Assembly (NCBI GenBank): GCA_033063855.1
Contig: CP093830.1
Coordinates: 16,368,854-16,432,853 of the forward strand
Reading direction: 5' to 3'
DNA: 64,000 nt
DNA from: Smittia aterrima
Lineage: Eukaryota; Arthropoda; Insecta; Diptera; Chironomidae
Shown piece after piece: positions 57,081 to 64,000 of the stretch (positions are counted from its first letter, which is position 1; each line of letters opens with the position of its first letter). The translations under genes and the position numbers were made by a program. The notes below the pieces were generated by a model, which worked only from the letters and a program-made list of their open reading frames with translations, had not been told where the DNA came from and ran no database searches.

Positions 57081-58430
57081 TTATTCAAATTGAACCAATT
57101 TTAAATCGATTTGCATTGACAATCCTAATTTCCACGCAATTACGTTGAAATGAATCATCATTAGAATCTCTAAAAAGGAAAAATATTAAAAGCAATTAAA
57201 TTATTTGAGTGAGCTCATGATACTCACTTATTAACAAATCATTGATTATCAAAGAATTTGATGAATTCATTCGGAATCGTTCGAATCTTTCTCCGAATTT
57301 CTTGTCGAACTTTTCATCTAGAAATTGTAGGAATTGTTAACTCGAGAGCTTGTGAGATAGACAGAGAGCTTTACCATAATAAATGAACTGCTTCTTCTTG
57401 ATATAAGAACTCCCGTTGATTTCTAAAATGCAATTTATTCTCGAAGGCGAAGGAATAAAATTTTTATCAACGCGAGCTCTAATCGATTTATTGAAGAATC
57501 CATTTTCATCGCGTTCGCTTATTGCATCGGAAATGATTTTAAAACTGTTGTCAACTCTGTAAGAAGAATATTTTAAAATGTTTTTCGGGAAAACTAAGAA
57601 ATACTTGCATTAAGCTGAGAGACGGTTCAGGAAAGATTTTCGTAACAGAACAAATGATTAGAAAAACTTCCGAGTTCTCGAAATAAAAGTTCATGTCGTG
57701 ATGATAAAGTTCAAAGCTCTTTTCTGGAACTAAAAGAGACGAATTCATTAAAATATCTTTAAAGTTTCCGAACAATCTACCAATAATCTTCATGCTCTTA
57801 ATTTTTCTATCACGTGTGTGGTAAGTCGAAACCGAGCACATCCAATCGCCAGTGAGATTTACGTGCGGCCTCAGTTGAATTGCTCGATGTCGATACTTTG
57901 CGTCTTCAGTTATTATGAAAGCCAAGTTCATGTTGTACTTGAAATTGCTCTGAAATAATCGGAAATGAGAACATTTCGAAGTGAAGGATTGATTTTCTAT
58001 TTTAGTTTTCCTTACGAACGTGTACGGCTTCCTTGGTGGTATCCATTGATAAACTAAATTGTTGTTGTGATACCTGCGGCAAATAATAAATTTCTCGTTC
58101 AATGTTCTTCGTCTTAAGTGTCAAGTCTTTTACCATTTTAATACAAATCCGACGTCGTTTGCTTTGAATTCGTAGTCACAATCAAGAATTAAGGGACGAC
58201 AGAAGTTTTCATCAAGAACAAAACTCGAAGGGACGTCGAGGGTTGTGATGTGAATAGCAAATGTTTCCACTTCAAAAAGAGAGAAAGAAAATTAAAACGA
58301 TTCTCTTAATGAATTTTTGAATAATTAATGATTCAAGTTCATTGACCTGAATGTTTTTAAAATCTTTTAAAAATTGATTTCCGCACTCACAAAACAATTG
58401 AAGTCCAATCAAGAAGTTAAACACTTTCAT
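57081..58430 (-). CDS. Beat-like secreted or membrane Ig-domain protein
   Basis: Exons read as complement of 57081..57169, 57228..57317, 57375..57556, 57605..57729, 57781..57949, 58016..58073, 58134..58269, 58391..58430. The signal peptide is MKVFNFLIGLQLF. The first Ig domain has LDCDYEF, VLKWYHNNNLVYQW and a GDWMCSVSTYH cysteine pair, like Beaten-path proteins. The second domain has ICSVTKIFPEP and SRINCILEINGS. The C-terminus ends in a moderately hydrophobic stretch (ILMMIHFNVIAWKLG). Family members mediate axon-target recognition. The join between exon end 57605 and exon start 57556 is one base out of frame with GT-AG splicing, so the total is not a multiple of three. This is either an assembly error, an unusual splice or a broken gene. 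Confidence 0.7.
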
Positions 58431-59636
58431 GATTTGTTTTCTCAATCGAAGCTAATCTCGAACTGAACTTTATTTCTGAAATCTTCGCCTGTTGATGAGA
58501 AGCCTCAGGATGGCTATCAATTTCTGAAACTAAACGTCGCTTTCGATGAAGAATTTCCTTTTCATGGCCACCCCTTTAAACTCAGGAGCATGTCACAAAT
58601 ACTGCAAGCGGTGTAAATGTGCAATGATGAAGGGGAAGAGAAGAAACATTTTCCAATGAAAAACTTCAGGTGAATAAATATTATTTTCTTCATTGAAATT
58701 TATTGGAAGGGTTAACGCCTTGGAATTCAGTCATTTCAACATAAATCGTTTACTTCGATACCTTAACAAGATTCATGTTGTCAAAAAAATGTCGTTATGT
58801 AATTTTATCTTGTAAAAGTACCGCGTGAGATTGTTAATCTACGTTCGTCGTCTACGTTAAAGTTGTTTTTCTTCTCTTTTTTTTAGTAAAAAAATTGAGA
58901 GTTCTGTGTACACTCTGTACTCGACGACGAAGTAAAGCAATGTGAGCGTTTGAAAGCAAAAGTGTTAACAGAAATATAAAAAGCCGGGAAGAACGATCGC
59001 GTCCTACCATTGCGTGAGTAGTCTTCGAGCGGGAAAGATCAATAAACTTAAAGTGAAGTGAAGTTTTAAAGTTTTTTGCAAAACGTGTGCGAAAATATTT
59101 TGATCAAACTTCTTTTGATCTTTACTTGATCTTCAAGATTTCTAAGCTTGACAAAATATTGAATTAAGATCCAAGAATTCTTCTGAATTGTCAAATTCCT
59201 TGAAGCTATTCGATGTTGATTCACATCAAGGTGTAATGAAGACTTAAACCTTGTCATACTTCGATTTGTTTTGTCATTAAAATTTTACTCGTTACGTGAG
59301 TTTTACATTTTAATATTTGTCCGCAACCGAAAAATATGTAAACGACGTTGCTCGAGAGATGTAAACTCCTTTCGACGTCGAAGTGTATTTCCCAACCCAA
59401 AGAGTTGACCGATCATTATGCTAAAAAGTGTCTCACGCGAAATCTGTAACGTGCCTCTCGTTTTTTTTTCTTTACTTAACATGCAAAGCGATTATCGAGT
59501 TGTATAATTAATTGATTGATTGAGGTTTGTTTACTTTTCCAGAGCAAGTGGCTATGCACTTTACTAAACACAAAATTAACAAATTATTCTCGTGATAAGA
59601 AGTGAGTGAACAATTTCTTTTGAGATCAGTTGATTG
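58431..59636. other. Divergent spacer, Ig gene / scavenger receptor, with leader
   Basis: The right half contains a TATA promoter (listed) and a presumed 600-nt leader for the scavenger receptor. The left half should hold the Ig-gene promoter. No convincing ORF or RNA gene is seen. Confidence 0.4.
58975..59010 (+). promoter_or_regulatory. Candidate core promoter for the scavenger receptor gene
   Basis: TATAAAAA at 58975-58982 in GC-richer surroundings is followed about 30 bp later by CCATTG near 59007, a possible start site. The next coding ATG on this strand is 59637. Confidence 0.4.
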
Positions 59637-62600
59637 ATGACTCAGTCAAAAACGGAGACGATGCTGACGCCAAGGAATATTCGTAAGTAAACCGGTAGAA
59701 TTACATTGAAAAGTGTCGATAACCTCGAATTTTCGCACGAAATGATTATTAAGTCAATTAATCATTGGCTTCACAGATTTGACAGATTTTTTATTTAAAT
59801 TCTCTCCTTGGGAAACTTCACTTTCTTGAATGAAATCGCTCAGAGAGCTGAGTGCGATCAAAGTTCAAGAAGGGTCGCAATTCTATTGTTGAGTTGAGGG
59901 CTCGTTCATGAGCAAGCACCGCGTAGAAAGTGCTCTTGAAAAGCTTTAATTTATTCTCAACAAAATCGTCCTTGAATGCGAAATATTGGAGATCATAGTC
60001 AAGAGGCGACTTTGAATAATTGAGAGATTGTAAAAGCATCAATCAATTCAATTTGCGACTCTCAAATTAAAATATAATCAGCTGTTATCGACTCAGTTAT
60101 TAATTAAATGAAATGCGAGCATTGCTCGTTACATCAAAGATTGGGATATTATCACTTTAGCCGCGCAAGGTCTCAGTTCAATATTCTCGTTTCTTGGTTC
60201 ATCTTTTACGCCTTTCAAATCGTTCTGCTACGATATCTCAGGATAAAGTGGTTCTAGTTCGCACAAGGGAATTAAATTTAATTAAACCACTAAAGTTAAC
60301 AACTTTGTTGACTCTTCGAGAGTTTCCAATCCTTCTAATTAGAACAAGGCAAAGTTTTTGAAGTAATTTAATCAAAAATATTTGAGAACACCAAAATTTT
60401 CTTTTTATTACAAATTAGAACAAGGTTCAGCTCATTATGATTCCATCGGAAAATATTTGAGAAGACTCTGCGATGTTGTTGATTCATGTTGTGCTCTTCT
60501 CACTCGTGACCAACCGCGAAGGCCAATGTCAACGTAAAATCTCTTGATAAATGCACAGACAAAAGACAAGCGATGTCGAGTTGAGTAATGGAATGGTTGA
60601 CCCGAGTAAAAGTCGAGTCATTAAACGGAATTTCTTCACTCTCGAGTTTGTTCCGCTGGTCAATGATTTATTCAAAAAACAATTTTGTTCACTTGTAATC
60701 GAAGTGTGTGATCCTAATTGCCGACGACGTTGAAACTTTAATTCGCTTCGATTATGTGCAATCGAGTGATTAAAGTTTTGTTGCCTCAGACGATTAACAC
60801 AATGACTTACTTTAAACTCATGAATGAATCGTTTCGATCGTTTATTTCTTGATGATGCTTCAAGTCAATGGACCAAACTCAATTCAAGAAATGTTGAGAA
60901 AGGTCGTGACGATAACAAACTGTCGCTAAGTAGCTGAATTAAGTTCATTGAGTTTTCGGAATTCCCAAGTCAGGAAACAACTTCTTCTGTTGAACCTTTT
61001 TTCAGTTTTGGCATTGACATTGAAGCGAGTTTTGTTTGCGAGAATAAAAGTGCAATGAAGAGTGCGATGACCATATCGAAGATGTGACTGTTCCACTGAA
61101 CGTTCACTTGCTGTCTATCGTGACACTTAAGACATTGACATGATCTTCCAGCGAAAGTCGTTAAGTTGGTTATTTATCTAGTAGATCACAGGCAATGGTT
61201 TCGCAAATGATAATTGCAACTGACTTTGTTGGGTAATTCCATGTGATCGACTTTAATAAAAATTAATAAATTAAGAAAGATAAATAAACAAATTTAACAA
61301 GCATCCTGTCCCAGAAACAATCTCAAAATTGCATAATTCTATGTTGACGCAGCTGAACCGGTTTCTGTCTGCGAAGTCAAATTCGCTTTTGAGAATCATT
61401 GGATGTGTCGTTATGCAACGGCCATGACCAATAAGATCTCACAACTTCTCTTTTGTAACTTTTCCATAAGCTTCGCAATGGATTAGCGAGAAGCTCTTTA
61501 AATGAATAATCTTAATCTTTAGCGAGATTAACGATCAATGCCTTTCACCTTGATCTTGAATGAGATGAAGAAAACTTTTTCTTTTTGTCTTAACTCAAAC
61601 TAAATCAAGTTCAATGATTCTTTCTGCATTCGCGAGCTTCTTTATTAGACTCCCCACTCATTGTTCGACATGCAAGGTTTTTCCAGTATCAATAGAGAGA
61701 TGATCTTAAGAGTTTTGTCCGAGCATTGAACACAAACCTGATTTTGAAGTCAACAGAACTTCCAGTTAATTCTAGTTCTTCGACTTACGCGACAATCTCT
61801 TTGTCTTACTCAAAGATCTAAAAGAAATGCGTTAGGCAGATGCCAAGGTCGCTAAACATGACTGCTCAATGCAATATTTTCTTGATAATGAACGCCGCGA
61901 AACGATAAATTAAAGAGTTTGTATAATTTTTTTTTCGATATACAAACCTGCTGGCGTTCGATTTATTGCCGTAAAGAAACTCGCGATTATTTACCACCAC
62001 GAGTACAATCACGGGGATTACCATGAGTGAGGCATTTGTCATCGAGCAATTAAGCTCGAGTTGCATTCAAGAATTATATCAGTTTTATCATTTATTCTTT
62101 AACGTCGAATGCAAAGGAACAGCAAAGAACGAATGGGCGAAACTATTAATAATAAAGACTGCGAGTCTATGCTTCATTCGTTTTCACTTTTAAAAGATTC
62201 ATGACTTGCAGTTTACAAATTACGTTCCGCTCTTGTAAAATCGGCCTCAACTGCCTTTTTTTTCATTTAATTTTGTGACGTCGAACTTTACTAATTGCAT
62301 AATAAATTTTTTATTCCGTCTCTTGCAGGTCAAATTAAATATTTCTCATTCTCCGTGGCGTTACTATGTTTGTCCACTTTCATCTTTATCGTCGATCCCT
62401 TGGAACGGTTGATTGACAGTGTTAGTTGAAAGTTTTGCAATTGCTCGAGCTTTTAATGAGATTTCATGTCTTCGACAGCAACTCGAAATTAGAAAAGGAA
62501 CTTTTCTCTATTACCTTTGGGAGAAGCCGCCATTGCCAGTCATTCTACAAGTTTTCATCTTCAATATCACAAATGCTGAAGAATTTCTAAGTGGAAAAGA

Positions 62601-64000
62601 TAAAAAGCTAAAGGTTATAGAAATTGGACCATACGTTTATCAGTGAGTGACGAGAAAGTAATTTTCTGTTTAAGTAAAGAAATTTAAACTTTTCTTAGAG
62701 AATTTCTTGAGAACAAGAACGCAACGTTTCATGAAAATGGAACTTTAAGCTTCGTCCCCGAACGTCATTCAATATTTCTACCAGAGCGTTCAATTGGAGA
62801 TCCACACAAAGACGTAATCGTCGCTGCTAATCTTCCACTGCTTGGTCTCTCATCGGCAGCCGCAGGAATTTCAACACTCGCTGCTCTAGCGTTTAGCACT
62901 TTTGCGAAGTCAACGGGAGCTCAGCCGTTGTTGAACATCACAGTTCACGATTATCTCTGGGGATATCACGACAAGTTTGTGAGCTTAGCACATTCTGTGC
63001 TTCCTGGTCATATTAACTTTGACAAATTTGGATTATTAGATCGAGTGAGTTTTTTTTATGTTTTTGAAGGAAAATTTATTTAACAGAAAGTTTTAGTTAT
63101 TCGATGAAGGTCACAACTTGGTTTCAATGAATCTTCCAAAAGCTGTTGAAATAATCAAACGAAAGAAAGAAATTGAAATCATGAACGAACCTGTGAGTCT
63201 AGCACAGATTTCAAATCAAATCATCGACTTCGAGTACGAAGAAAGTTCATCCACTCAATTTAACGACATCTCCCAAATGTCACTTCAAATCGAAGACAAA
63301 ATCGTGAAGAAAGCTCCGGAAATTCGAGATTATTCAATCGACTTATTCAATGGCTCGCCAGGCCTTCGGCATTGGGGATTCGATGAGAGCGAGCCTGAAA
63401 GGTAAGAAGAGTAACTTTGCAAAGGGTTTCTTTTGGAAAATTGAAAGCTAAATTTAAGATTAGAAGTCGATGACAGGGGACAAACTGTTCGGCCTTAAAC
63501 AACTCTTCATCGTTTCAGCAATTCACCATGCAACACTCTTCAAGGCGCTTACGATGGAACATTGTTCCCCAAAAACATTTCTCAAAATGAAAAGTTCAAA
63601 GTTTATCGAAAAGCCTTCTGCCGTACACTTCCCATTCATTATTCACACTCAGGGAAGCAATACGGGATCGATGCGTACTGGTTTGAGATGTCGAGCAATG
63701 CTTTCGACGACTCACTGGATGATCCGGAGACAATGTGCTTTTGCAGCAAAGAGCGGACTTGCTTAAAGCGTGGCTTAGGGAACATCTCTCCTTGTTATTA
63801 CAGTATGATAAACCGACGAGAGATTAGCAGTGTTTGTTTGCCATTGCGATTAACAATGTCGTTTTAGATATTCCCGCATCTGTGTCGCTGCCGCATTTCT
63901 ACAACTCCGACCCGACTTTGCTGAATGAGGTTGAGGGATTGAAGCCGGAAAAGGATAAACACGAATCGATTATTGTGATGCAACCGGTAAAACTTGCTCA
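59637..64000 (+). CDS. CD36/SCARB-type scavenger receptor, 3' partial
   Basis: Predicted join 59637..59682, 62329..62420, 62479..62642, 62699..63044, 63097..63401, 63519..63802, 63868..>64000; phases agree throughout. A short cytoplasmic tail (MTQSKTETMLTPRNI) leads to a membrane helix (FSVALLCLSTFIFIV). The CD36 ectodomain opens with LRKG-like LEIRKGTFLYYLWEKPPLPV, followed by FIFNITNAEEF and EIGPYVYQEF. The middle cysteine cluster (MCFCSKERTCLKRGLGNISPC) and PHFYNSDPTLLNEVEGL are diagnostic. Class B scavenger receptors bind lipids, carotenoids or pathogens at the surface or in endosomes. The second C-terminal helix lies beyond the window. Exon 2 ends at AGT|GTTAGT, chosen because it keeps phase 0 with CAA at 62479. 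Which insect subgroup it belongs to cannot be settled from this part. Confidence 0.92.
59683..62328 (+). other. First intron of the scavenger receptor gene
   Basis: This 2.65-kb AT-rich intron is by far the longest here. Several sub-80-codon frames occur (for example 59818-60042 minus and 60551-60733 plus), but none has family similarity or a spliceable structure. Introns after a tiny first coding exon often carry enhancers; I see no specific element. Confidence 0.5.

Noticed and set aside
62411..62424. GTGTTA donor at 62419 for the scavenger receptor
   Set aside because: It gives phase 1 and a stop after the next acceptor; GTTAGT at 62421 preserves the CD36 reading frame.
1..64000. CRISPR arrays, operons, tRNA and rRNA genes
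   Set aside because: No regularly spaced direct repeats, no cloverleaf or B-box-like tRNA signature and no rRNA core motifs were found; gene structure is plainly metazoan.

Overview
The window is eukaryotic nuclear DNA from an insect, most likely a nematoceran fly and perhaps a chironomid midge. Coding exons are split by very short GT-AG introns of about 50-65 bp. Intergenic spacers are small and AT-rich. The gene set is typical of insects: pickpocket channels, an odorant receptor, an ionotropic receptor, a ZAD zinc-finger protein and a neuropeptide F ending in a mosquito-like ARPRF. No rRNA, tRNA, CRISPR array or prokaryotic feature was seen. Exon joins were read by eye and tested for phase closure; nearly all multi-exon genes close to a whole number of codons.

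Left part, 1-17.3 kb: a cell-surface cluster. Two pickpocket (DEG/ENaC) units share one uninterrupted spliced frame, and the 5' end is outside the window. Next come a secreted M1-aminopeptidase-like protein on the minus strand, a large nearly intronless adhesion GPCR, a small orphan minus-strand ORF, and a type II membrane M1-aminopeptidase-like protein. Both M1 proteins have lost the zinc-binding motif, so they look like pseudoenzymes.

17.3-23 kb: a rearranged zone around an odorant-receptor gene and a ZAD/C2H2 zinc-finger gene. It holds a copy of the zinc-finger gene's 3' end, an odorant-receptor exon relic, and a repeated non-coding segment. One copy of that segment carries a 171-bp hAT-like MITE with an 8-bp target duplication; the other copy preserves the empty site.

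23-50 kb: mostly housekeeping genes, tightly packed. These are Pericentrin-like protein (coiled coils plus PACT domain, with a UGT gene nested antisense in one intron), Atg6/Beclin-1, ZFYVE19/ANCHR, Rpn7, FAM50, a Golgi GDP-fucose transporter, rtet/MFSD10, a cysteine-rich EB-type surface protein, Grx3, prefoldin 5 and ATPAF1. Many neighbours are head-to-head or tail-to-tail with only 50-200 bp between them.

50-64 kb: an unrecognised 626-residue disordered protein with a two-copy 33-residue repeat, a two-exon neuropeptide F precursor, an ionotropic receptor, a beat-like Ig protein with one splice-frame problem, and a CD36/SCARB scavenger receptor that runs off the right edge behind a 2.6-kb first intron.
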